Shown here: positions 15,057 to 22,347 of the stretch, one piece after another
Layout of the letters: each line of letters starts with the position of its first letter
Position numbering within the stretch: position 1 is the first letter of the stretch
The notes under the pieces: model-generated
What the model was told of the DNA's origin: nothing
The model's database searches: none
The model's input: only the letters and a program-made list of their open reading frames with translations
Position numbers and translations under genes: made by a program
Source: Kiritimatiellia bacterium
Lineage (GTDB): Bacteria; Verrucomicrobiota; Kiritimatiellia; RFP12; JAAYLN01
Direction: 5' to 3'
Length of the DNA: 40,093 nucleotides
Assembly: GCA_017962605.1 (NCBI GenBank)
Contig: JAGCUY010000168.1
Location: forward strand, 1-40,093

Positions 15057-17060
15057 TTAGAGTTTGGGTGGGGGGAGGGAGCGGTCGGCGAGGATCTTCA
15101 TCCAGAGACCGCCTTGGACGGAGCGCGCCTGGAAGCCCACCTGGTGGGCGGTGTCGGCCCAGTACCAGTCGGTCATCGGGGTGCGGTCTGGCGTGGTTGA
15201 GTAGTAGCGGTTGAGTAGCTCGACGAACTTCGCAAAGGTCTTGCGGTCGTTGGCGAGGGTAGCCGCCCAGATGGTCCAATCGCTCTTGGTGTAGGTCTTG
15301 CGGGAGTCGAGCGGGATGCCGTAGGGGAGGGTCTCCGCAGCGTAGCGCTTGAGTTCGGCGTCGAAGGTTCCCTTGGGGAAGATGCCGAGGCGGAAGACCT
15401 TGTCCCAGACGGCGTTGTATTTGAGGGAGAAGGTGTCCGGGCTGTCGAAGGCGAGGCGGAAGGAGCCGTCCTTGTTCTTGGCGCGCTTGATCCAGATTTC
15501 AGCGAGGCGGCTTGCCTGGCGGATGCGGATGGCGGCCTCCTTCTTTTTGCCGATCATGCCGAGGATGATGCCGTATGAGGCTATGCCCATGATGGCCTTG
15601 AGCGCGAGGTTGCAGTTGTGGGCGAGGTGGCCGGCGAAGTCGTCGGTGCAGAGCTGCTCGCCGGGGTCGTTGCCGTTCACTTCGAGGTAGCGCACCCAGC
15701 CGCCGAGGACGTCGAGGTGCGAGGCGGCGAAGGAGGCGTCGCCCGAGGCGAGGGCGGCTGCGGCTTCCATCACGAGCATGTTGCCGCATTCCTCGACGGG
15801 CATCTGCTTTTCAAGCTTAAGCTCACCGGTTTCGCGGTTGAGGCCGTAGGTCTGTCCGTTGACGAGCGGGTAGGTGCCGCAGTCGTGCGGGGCGAAGTCG
15901 TAGGGCCACTTGTCGGACGCGGCGAAGCGGTAGATGGGGCGCATCATGGCCTTGACCAGCTCCGGCGCGTAGAGGAGGAAAAGCGGGATGGAGGGGTAGG
16001 AGACATCGACGGTGGCGGCGGAGCCGTTGGAGAAGTTCTCCTTGCTGACCCAGAGGAGTTCGCCGTTCTCATCGACGGCGAGCTTGTGGGCGGCGACGGT
16101 CTGGCGGTATGCGGGCGCGAGGAGGGCGACATAGTCGTCGCCGCCGGACTTGCGGGCATCGTCGGCCATGCGCTCGGCCCAGGCGTCGCACTGGGCGCGC
16201 TCGGCGGCGTATCCGGCGGCGGCCTCGGCGATGGCCGTCTTGATGGTCTTGCCGTCCTTGTTCCAGAGCGAGCGGAGTGGCTTGCCGAAGTATTGGAGTG
16301 AGGCACCCGCGTCGTCGTAGGCGAGGAGGAAGAGGACAGGCTCGCTGGAGAGCGGCGCCTCAAGGGAGATGAAGGTCATGTCGGCCTCGGTGTCGAACTG
16401 CGTGCGGCCGAATCCGGGGCGGTAGTTGGAGCGCTCGTGCTCGTCGATGCTGCGGCAGAGGAATACTACGCCCTTCTCACGGAAGGAGCGCGACGCGGCC
16501 TTGTCGGAGGCGACCGCCAAGTGGAAGCGACCCCACTCGATGCGGAGATTGTCGCCATAGCGCTCCAGGACGCGCGGCGCGGCGGAGCCAATCGAGATGC
16601 CGGTTAGGCCCTCGCCGTAGCGCTCCTTGCGGGTGGCTACCTTGGAGTCGCCCTCCTTGTCGAGGCAGAACTGCTCGGAGGCGGAGAGGCGGATGGAGAC
16701 GGTGTGGCGGCGGCGGTCGATTGGCTCGAAGCCTATCTCCAGGAAGGAGACGGGGCGCGAGAGGATGGCCAGGTCATCGGGAAGCAGGGGCGTGGTGAAG
16801 GAGGCCGTGAGGCGGATTCCGGCACCCTCGAAGACGGCGCGGGTGGTGAGGAAGCCGACGTCGATGGAGACCTGCGTCAGGGCAGGCTCGGCGCCGCGGC
16901 CAAGGAAGCGGTAGGGCTTGCCATCGATGAGGGCGACGCCACGCAGGAGGTTGGCGCGGCCAGTCCAGTGGGTGACGTCGGCGTCGGTAAGGTTGTTCGC
17001 TGGCAGCCAGAGGCTGAAGTAGGGGTCGATGGTGGCGAGGGGGATTGATGGAGTGCGCAT
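15057..17060 (-). CDS. DUF4965/DUF1793 glutaminase-type protein, no signal peptide
   Basis: A 667-residue protein of the GtaA/'glutaminase A' group (DUF5127-DUF4965-DUF1793). The start matches the family (PLATIDPYFSLWLPANNLTD ... HWTGRANLLRGVALIDGKPYRFLG). The central segment (YDFAPHDCGTYPLVNGQTYG ... EKQMPVEECGNMLVM) and the C-terminal helical part (LDSRKTYTKSDWTIWAATLA ... DRTPMTDWYWADTAHQVGFQARSV) are intact. These proteins have an alpha/alpha-barrel fold like many glycosidases, and bacterial members are common in carbohydrate loci; the reaction here is unproven. No signal peptide is visible at the ATG, so a cytoplasmic location or an unusual export route is implied. No clear SD; a hairpin element lies 15-45 bases upstream of the ATG. 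Confidence 0.88.
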   Translation of the reverse strand: MRTPSIPLATIDPYFSLWLPANNLTDADVTHWTGRANLLRGVALIDGKPYRFLGRGAEPALTQVSIDVGFLTTRAVFEGAGIRLTASFTTPLLPDDLAILSRPVSFLEIGFEPIDRRRHTVSIRLSASEQFCLDKEGDSKVATRKERYGEGLTGISIGSAAPRVLERYGDNLRIEWGRFHLAVASDKAASRSFREKGVVFLCRSIDEHERSNYRPGFGRTQFDTEADMTFISLEAPLSSEPVLFLLAYDDAGASLQYFGKPLRSLWNKDGKTIKTAIAEAAAGYAAERAQCDAWAERMADDARKSGGDDYVALLAPAYRQTVAAHKLAVDENGELLWVSKENFSNGSAATVDVSYPSIPLFLLYAPELVKAMMRPIYRFAASDKWPYDFAPHDCGTYPLVNGQTYGLNRETGELKLEKQMPVEECGNMLVMEAAAALASGDASFAASHLDVLGGWVRYLEVNGNDPGEQLCTDDFAGHLAHNCNLALKAIMGIASYGIILGMIGKKKEAAIRIRQASRLAEIWIKRAKNKDGSFRLAFDSPDTFSLKYNAVWDKVFRLGIFPKGTFDAELKRYAAETLPYGIPLDSRKTYTKSDWTIWAATLANDRKTFAKFVELLNRYYSTTPDRTPMTDWYWADTAHQVGFQARSVQGGLWMKILADRSLPPPKL

Positions 17061-17074
17061 GGTTTTTTAGTGGG

Positions 17075-17105
17075 TACGCGGGGCGGAGCCCGCGAGTCAG
17101 AATAT
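17075..17105 (-). repeat. Hairpin element B, copy in the 5' region of the DUF4965 gene
   Basis: CGCGGG (17077-17082) pairs with CCCGCG (17089-17094), with the GAGTCAG tail shared in part with the other two copies. It sits just upstream of the ATG at 17060, where it could fold in the mRNA leader. Confidence 0.7.
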
Positions 17106-17137
17106 TAGGTTGAGGTTTTGGGGTAGTGGGTTAAGAG

Positions 17138-19960
17138 TTAGCGGGTGATTTCGTAGAGGAGAGTGGCGGCGGCGGGGTCGATGGCGGTGTCGGCTATGAA
17201 GGTCAGGCGGCCGGTGGCAGAGTCGAATGAGGATGTGACGGTGCCGAGGCGGTGGCCGTTGGTGGCGAGGCGGTAAACCGCAGGGGTTGCGCCGGGGGCG
17301 AGGGAGAGTTCGATTTCGGCGCGGCCGCGATGCGCCAGGTGCGGGCGGCTGCCCCAGGCCAGGAGGATGGTGAGCCCGGGATCGCCGTATTTGATGCCGC
17401 TGTTCTGGATGTCGGTGAGGTGCGTTACGAGAATGCGGGACGACGAGGCGATGGGTTCGCCGTCGAGGGAGGAGGCCCAGACTGTGGCGGGGGTGGAACT
17501 CGGATTTGCGGAACTCTGATTCAAAGGCAGAATTTGGAATTTAATTGGGCCGGCCTGATGGACGCCGCTTTCGGCGAATCCGCCGGCAGTGCGCGGGGTG
17601 TCGAGCATGAAGGAGCCGTCGGGGGTGGAGGTGGATACGCGGGACTGAGCCCGCGAATCAGGACAGGAGGTGGGCGAGTCGGGAAGGGGGAGGCTTGCGC
17701 CTTTTACGATGGTGCCGACGCGGGCGGACCAGCCAAGGGAGAGGGGCTGCTGCGGGCCGGGGAAGCGGCCGTAGTCCTTTGCGGGGTCGAGGAGGTCGGC
17801 GGCGTCAAGGACGGCGGGGCGCTCTTCCTCAAGGGGGGCGATGTCGCGGCGCAGGAAGAGGCAGAGCGCGGCGCGTTCGGCGGCGAGGCCGAGGGGGTCG
17901 GAATTCATGTCGAAGTAGCCTATGCTGCCGCCGGGGTGTTCAATGCCGCCGCGGCCGTGGCTCCAGGCGAAGCGCCACATTCCGCTCCAGTTCTGGAGCG
18001 CGCCGAGCGCGCCGGTGGCGATGCCGCCTACGCCGCGGAAGCGGCCCGGGGCGCTGTAGTTCCACTCGGTCAGGCAGAAGGGCTTGTCCATGAGGCGCCG
18101 CCATTCGACGTCGCGCGCGCCGCCGCTTGCGCCGGCCACGGGGTTGACGTTGGCGCACTTGCTGGGCAGGGACCAGGACTTGTCGAGGAAGATGGGGTGA
18201 TCGACGTAGAAGTGGTCATCGACATAGTCGAAGTGCGTCCGCACGAGCTGGTATTGCGGTGGGTTGTACCAGCAGGAGAGGGAGGAGAGGGGCGCCTTGC
18301 AGCCGCATTCATTGCGGACGAATGCTTTGAGGCGCTCGAAGAGGGCGGTTTCGCGCTCGGCGAGGAAGATGGCGAACTCGGGGTCGTTGCAGTCGTCCGG
18401 GATTGGCTTGCCCCATGCCTCGGCGACGCCGGGGAGGTCGCGGAGGAACGCGCCGCCCCAGTTGCCGAGGTTGCCTTCGTTGATGAGGGCGAGGGTGGCG
18501 AGGGCCGGCTCTTCCGCAAGGCTGCGGCCTGTGCGCGGGTTCACGTGGCCGAGGAAGTTGCGGGTCCAGGCGCAGAGGTTGCTGTAGGCGGGTTCCCAGA
18601 AGGCGCAGAGGACCTTGAAGTGGCCGGTGTTTGAGATGCATCCGTCACGATCGATGCCGATCGAGCGCCATGGGATCAAATGGGAGCGGGAGACGAAGAG
18701 GTCGGTGGTGAGGTAGAGGCCGTTCTCGACGCAGGCGGCCACGAGGTTGTCGAACTTCTCCCACTGCTCGGGGGAGGGGGTGGTGTCGTCCTGGCCCTCG
18801 TGCCAGTTGCCACCCTCGACGATGAGGTTGCGCTCGTGATGGTGGATGCGGAGGGAGTTGTAGCCGATGCGGGCGATGTTGGCGGCGAAGCGGTCGGCGG
18901 CCTCGCGGGAAGAGGGGAGGTTGGCGGTGCCGCAGAGGTTGACGCCGTAGAAGCGCTGCGGGACGCCGGGGAGGTTCTCGAACTCGAAGTGGTCGCCGAC
19001 GGCTATGACGCGGCCGAACTTGCCTGCGGGCGCGTGGTGCGGGAGGACGGTGGAGAAGTCGAGGGCCGAGCCTTGCTCGATCCAGGGGTCGTAGGAGAGC
19101 GGGATCCAGTCGGGGCCGGCGTTGATGGTGATGGCGTCGCCCTTGCCGAGGGCGAGTGGGCCGGCGTCGGGGGCGAGGAAGGTGGCGTCGATGGCGTATT
19201 CGGTTCCGCCCTTCACTGGCCCTTCGGCAAAGTAAATGCGGAGGGTGAGGTGCATGCCGCCCCAGACGGCGCTGTCCTGGAGGAGGATCTGGGTTGGGCG
19301 GTCGAAGGCGCAGCGGAAGATTGTCTCGCCGTTCTTGAGGAGGAGGGAGAAGTTTGTGACGAAGCCCTTGAAGATGTGGGGCTTTGCGCCGTCGATGGCG
19401 ATGGGGATGGATTTGCCGTCAAGGAGTGCGCTGCCTCCGGCGATGCCGGGGATGTTGCCGGCAACCACCGTTTCAAGGACATTGGCATCGGCGGAAGGGG
19501 TGACGCGCCACTCGGCGCGGATGGCGCCGCCGGGGGCTTCGGCGAAATGCGCGCGGCCATTGAAGACCGGCGCGTTGTCGAGGTTGGTGGTGCGCATTTT
19601 GAAGGTGCGCCAGCCTTCGGCATCGGCATCCAGGCCGCCGGATGCGCCTCTGAAGCTCCATCCCGGAAGGGCGACGGCAGGAAGGAGGGTGACGGCCGGC
19701 AGAGCGATGCCTGCGCCGAAAACGGGGGCGGCCGAAGGCGCAGTCTGAAGGACTGCGCCGACAGGACGGGACTCGACAGGGGAGGTGGCACTCTGATTTG
19801 CGGGACTCGGATGCGAGGAGTCGACAGGGGATGCGGGACTCTGATTTGCGGGACTCGGATGCGAGGAGTCGACAGGGGAGGTGGCCGGGGATGCGGCGAG
19901 GGCTGGGAAAATTATTGCCGGAGTAGCGAGGGCGGCAAGGAGAATGGCGGACTTTTTCAT
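17138..19960 (-). CDS. Secreted clan GH-A glycoside hydrolase
   Basis: A 940-residue secreted enzyme. ATG 19960 begins a clear signal peptide (MKKSAILLAALATPAIIFPALAA); an upstream TTG is less likely. Next come a Pro/Ser linker with two 16-residue repeats (about 25-65), a beta-rich N-terminal domain, a TIM-barrel domain from about residue 315 (RFYGVNLCGTANLPS, IARIGYNSLRIHHHERN) and a beta-rich C-terminus. Candidate acid/base is E495 in LINEGNLGNW and candidate nucleophile E632 in CLTEWNYSAPG, the beta4/beta7 spacing of clan GH-A. I cannot assign a GH family or substrate. Three stretches are encoded by repeat DNA (about 19737-19885, 17635-17669 and 17503-17527). A strong promoter overlaps the end of the upstream gene, with the ATG eight bases after the -10. 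Confidence 0.85.
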   Translation of the reverse strand: MKKSAILLAALATPAIIFPALAASPATSPVDSSHPSPANQSPASPVDSSHPSPANQSATSPVESRPVGAVLQTAPSAAPVFGAGIALPAVTLLPAVALPGWSFRGASGGLDADAEGWRTFKMRTTNLDNAPVFNGRAHFAEAPGGAIRAEWRVTPSADANVLETVVAGNIPGIAGGSALLDGKSIPIAIDGAKPHIFKGFVTNFSLLLKNGETIFRCAFDRPTQILLQDSAVWGGMHLTLRIYFAEGPVKGGTEYAIDATFLAPDAGPLALGKGDAITINAGPDWIPLSYDPWIEQGSALDFSTVLPHHAPAGKFGRVIAVGDHFEFENLPGVPQRFYGVNLCGTANLPSSREAADRFAANIARIGYNSLRIHHHERNLIVEGGNWHEGQDDTTPSPEQWEKFDNLVAACVENGLYLTTDLFVSRSHLIPWRSIGIDRDGCISNTGHFKVLCAFWEPAYSNLCAWTRNFLGHVNPRTGRSLAEEPALATLALINEGNLGNWGGAFLRDLPGVAEAWGKPIPDDCNDPEFAIFLAERETALFERLKAFVRNECGCKAPLSSLSCWYNPPQYQLVRTHFDYVDDHFYVDHPIFLDKSWSLPSKCANVNPVAGASGGARDVEWRRLMDKPFCLTEWNYSAPGRFRGVGGIATGALGALQNWSGMWRFAWSHGRGGIEHPGGSIGYFDMNSDPLGLAAERAALCLFLRRDIAPLEEERPAVLDAADLLDPAKDYGRFPGPQQPLSLGWSARVGTIVKGASLPLPDSPTSCPDSRAQSRVSTSTPDGSFMLDTPRTAGGFAESGVHQAGPIKFQILPLNQSSANPSSTPATVWASSLDGEPIASSSRILVTHLTDIQNSGIKYGDPGLTILLAWGSRPHLAHRGRAEIELSLAPGATPAVYRLATNGHRLGTVTSSFDSATGRLTFIADTAIDPAAATLLYEITR
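17635..17669 (-). repeat. Hairpin element B, copy in glycoside hydrolase gene
   Basis: CGCGGG (17638-17643) pairs with CCCGCG (17650-17655), followed by AATCAGGACAGGAG. The tail is identical to that at 14142-14175 and the translation frame is the same (SCPDSRA). It falls in a linker between barrel and C-terminal domain. Confidence 0.8.
19737..19885 (-). repeat. Hairpin element A plus 48-base tandem repeat in the hydrolase N-terminal linker
   Basis: A perfect 9-base-pair stem (19737-19745 with 19751-19759, loop TGAAG) is followed by GACAGGACGGG, as in the ABC exporter gene. Two tandem 48-base units start at 19790 and 19838, each encoding 16 residues (SPVDSSHPSPANQS plus two). The units end in GAGTCGACAGGGGA, echoing the tail of the hairpin elements. 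A diverged part-copy lies at 17503-17527. Confidence 0.8.
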
Positions 19961-19968
19961 GTCCGTCA

Positions 19969-19997
19969 ATTATGGCGAAACGGGCTTCAATTGTCAA
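19969..19997 (-). promoter_or_regulatory. Promoter of the glycoside hydrolase gene, predicted leaderless start
   Basis: Minus strand: consensus TTGACA (19992-19997), 17-base spacer, CATAAT (19969-19974), then eight bases to the ATG at 19960. The -35 lies inside the last codons of the glycosyltransferase gene. There is no convincing SD. Confidence 0.72.
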
Positions 19998-21144
19998 GTG
20001 CGCGCGCCCGCGAGTGCGTAAAAATGCAGAGACGCTGGATGGCGAAGCTGGCGAAGAAGAGGGCGAGGTCGATGGCGGCCTTCGAGGTCGCGACATGGGC
20101 GCGAGCGAAGGCGGATGCCGAAAGCAGCGCCGAAGTGAGCAGGTAGGAGGCGGCCATGATGCCAATGGCCAGGGCCGCGTATTTCGCCAGGGAGCCGCGA
20201 GTCTTTGCGCCGCCGAAGACGAAGTGAAGGTTCAGGAGGTAGTTGAAGGTCGCCGAGGCGATGCGGGCGAGGCCCACCGACAGGGCCAGCCGGAAGGAGG
20301 AAAGTCCGGCGAAGACAAAGGAGTAGAGCAGTTTGAAAAGTGCGATGTCAAGGGCGAAGGACGCGAGCGAGACGGCGGTGAAACGCCCAAGGCGGACGAG
20401 GATGTGGCCGCAGACAATCCCCAGGATGCGGGTGGAATCGCGGAAGGGGTTGAAGTGGGAGGACTTGTTCCCTTCGAGATAGACGGTTTCGATTGGAACC
20501 TCGACCATCGGGCGCGAGCCGAGGGCGAGGAGCATGCGAGTCTCGAAGTCAAAGCGCTCGCCGGGGCAGTCGAGGAGTTCGCGCATGAAGGTGGCGGGGA
20601 TGGCGCGGAGGCCGGTTTGGGTGTCGAGGAAACGGCGGCCGGTGGCGAGGGCGAAGAAGGTGCGGATGGCGGTGTTCCCGAAGCGGCTGCGGAAGGGGAC
20701 GTGGGAGAGCTCGAATGTCCGGCAGCCGAGGACGAGGGCTTCGGGGTTGGCCTCCATGGCCTGTGCGCAGCGGAGGACGTCCTTGGGCAGATGCTGGCCA
20801 TCGCTGTCGCAGGTGATGCAGCCCTGGAGCGAGGGGTGTTTTGAAAGGAGGTGCGCGAAAGCAGTCTTGAGGGCGCGGCCCTTGCCTTTGTTTATTTCGT
20901 GGCGGAGGAGGGTCACGCCGGTGGTGGCCGAGGCGCAGCGTTCGAATACGGGGGCATGGGAGGCGTCGCTGCCGTCATCGACGAGGACGATTGGCCAGTC
21001 GGCCAGTGCCCGCAGGGAGGCGACATAGGCGGGGAGGGAGTCGTCGGGATTTAGGGAAGGGATGACAATGGCCACTGTCGCCGCAGTGTCATGGACGGGG
21101 TGCGCGTTAGGGTTAGGTGCCTGGGATTTGGAGGGCGAGGTCAA
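19987..21144 (-). CDS. Family 2 glycosyltransferase with C-terminal GtrA-like membrane domain
   Basis: A protein of up to 385 residues with two domains. The first is a GT2/DPM1-like glycosyltransferase (about 22-240: VAIVIPSLNPDDSL, IVLVDDGSD, EINKGKGRALKTAF, CDSDGQHLPKDV). The second is a four-helix GtrA-like domain (about 255-380: FTAVSLASFALDIALFKLLYS, NYLLNLHFVF). Such fusions transfer sugars to polyprenyl phosphate or flip the product, feeding surface glycosylation. The start is uncertain. The annotated TTG (21144) has no SD and the frame opens in a repeat array; GTG 21075 would remove 23 low-information residues and still keep the domain. The stop is close to the glycoside hydrolase promoter. 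Confidence 0.85.
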   Translation of the reverse strand: MTSPSKSQAPNPNAHPVHDTAATVAIVIPSLNPDDSLPAYVASLRALADWPIVLVDDGSDASHAPVFERCASATTGVTLLRHEINKGKGRALKTAFAHLLSKHPSLQGCITCDSDGQHLPKDVLRCAQAMEANPEALVLGCRTFELSHVPFRSRFGNTAIRTFFALATGRRFLDTQTGLRAIPATFMRELLDCPGERFDFETRMLLALGSRPMVEVPIETVYLEGNKSSHFNPFRDSTRILGIVCGHILVRLGRFTAVSLASFALDIALFKLLYSFVFAGLSSFRLALSVGLARIASATFNYLLNLHFVFGGAKTRGSLAKYAALAIGIMAASYLLTSALLSASAFARAHVATSKAAIDLALFFASFAIQRLCIFTHSRARALDN

Positions 21145-21294
21145 AACAGGGGGTAGGGACTAGGGATTAGGGACTAGGGGGTAGGGGATGGGGTCAAAGT
21201 TGAAAATTGAAAGTTGAGATTTGAAAGTTGAGATTTAAAATCTAAGATTTGAAATTTGGGATTTGAAAACTGGGGTTTGAAAATTGGGATTTGT
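21145..21294. repeat. Degenerate heptad repeat array between hisC and the glycosyltransferase
   Basis: GGGACTA/GGGATTA heptads (about 21150-21190) are followed by AAATTGA/GATTTGA/AAATTGG heptads. The array fills the whole gap. No gene is seen. Confidence 0.85.
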
Positions 21295-22335
21295 TCAGGG
21301 CAGGGCCGCCAGGAAGGCGTCGTTTTCGGCGGGGGTGCCGACGGTGATGCGAAGCCATTCCGAGATGCCGGGGAGGTTGAAGTGGCGGACGAAAATCCGT
21401 TTCTCCTTGAGGGCGGCGAAGATTTCGGGGGCATTGCCGGCAGGTGGCCGCGCAAAGACGAAGTTGGTCTGCGACGGCGTGCAGCGCCAGCCGCAGCCGG
21501 AAAGGGCCTCTGTGAGACGGGCGCGCTCGGCGCGTATCTTTTCGGCGTTGGCGCGCATCCAGTCCTGGTCGTTCAGGGCGGCCAGGGCAAGCGCCTGGGC
21601 GATGAAATCGAGGTTGTAGGAGTCCTTGGCCTTGAACATAGCCTCGATCAGCGGCTCCGGGCCGACGCAGTAGCCCATGCGGAGGCCGGCCAGGGAGTAG
21701 GACTTGGAGAGCGTCCGCGAGACGACGACATTGGCGTTGGAGGGGTCGGCGGCGAGAGCCATGCAGTTGGAGTCGGCGAAGTCGGCGTATGCCTCGTCGA
21801 TCAGGACGGTGCCATCAAAAGAGCGGGCGAAGTCGCGGACGGCCTCGAAGGGATAGGCGATGCCGGTGGGGGCGTTCGGGTTGGTGAGGAAGAAGAGGTC
21901 GGGGGCGCTGGAGCCGAACTGCGGGGTGCGCCAGGAGAAGTCGTCGCCGAGGGGGCATTCGGCGTAGGCGACATCGCGGATTTGGGAGAGGACGGGGTAG
22001 AGGGAGTATGTGGGGGTGAAGGCGCCGACGGCCCCGTTGCGGCGGACGAAGCAGCGCACGGCGAGCGAGAGGACCTCGTCGGAGCCGTTGCCCACGAAGA
22101 CATGGGCCGGGGTTACGCCGTGCAGCTCGGCTATGCGGGAGCGCAGGGCGGTCGCGACGGGGTCGGGGTAGCGGCGCAGGAAGGAGTGGTCGATCTGCGC
22201 CAGGGCCTCGGCGACCTTGGGGGAGGGCGGGTAGGGGTTTTCGTTGGTGTTAAGCTTGACTATGCCCGCGCCCTTGGGCTGTTCGCCCGGCGTGTAGCCC
22301 GCCATGGACTGGATGTTTTCGGCAATCGCCCTCAT
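21295..22335 (-). CDS. hisC: Histidinol-phosphate aminotransferase
   Basis: A 346-residue fold-type I PLP aminotransferase of the HisC group, which transaminates imidazole-acetol phosphate in histidine synthesis. Visible: KLNTNENPYPPSP (27-39, typical of HisC), GNGSDEVL at 82-89, NPNAPTG at 152-158, DEAYADF at 180-186, PLP lysine K211 in SRTLSKSYSLAGLRMGY, and a C-terminal substrate-binding Arg in EWLRITVG. Length is typical. No other his gene is nearby. It begins 12 bases after the stop of the 1203-residue pilus-like gene and has no clear SD, so it may be transcribed by read-through from that operon. A related aromatic or cobalamin-linked aminotransferase is possible but less likely. Confidence 0.9.
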   Translation of the reverse strand: MRAIAENIQSMAGYTPGEQPKGAGIVKLNTNENPYPPSPKVAEALAQIDHSFLRRYPDPVATALRSRIAELHGVTPAHVFVGNGSDEVLSLAVRCFVRRNGAVGAFTPTYSLYPVLSQIRDVAYAECPLGDDFSWRTPQFGSSAPDLFFLTNPNAPTGIAYPFEAVRDFARSFDGTVLIDEAYADFADSNCMALAADPSNANVVVSRTLSKSYSLAGLRMGYCVGPEPLIEAMFKAKDSYNLDFIAQALALAALNDQDWMRANAEKIRAERARLTEALSGCGWRCTPSQTNFVFARPPAGNAPEIFAALKEKRIFVRHFNLPGISEWLRITVGTPAENDAFLAALP

Positions 22336-22347
22336 AGTGAGTTGGCG

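Noticed and set aside
18680..20146. 488-residue plus-strand frame
   Set aside because: Antisense to the glycoside hydrolase, whose catalytic motifs and signal peptide are intact on the minus strand.
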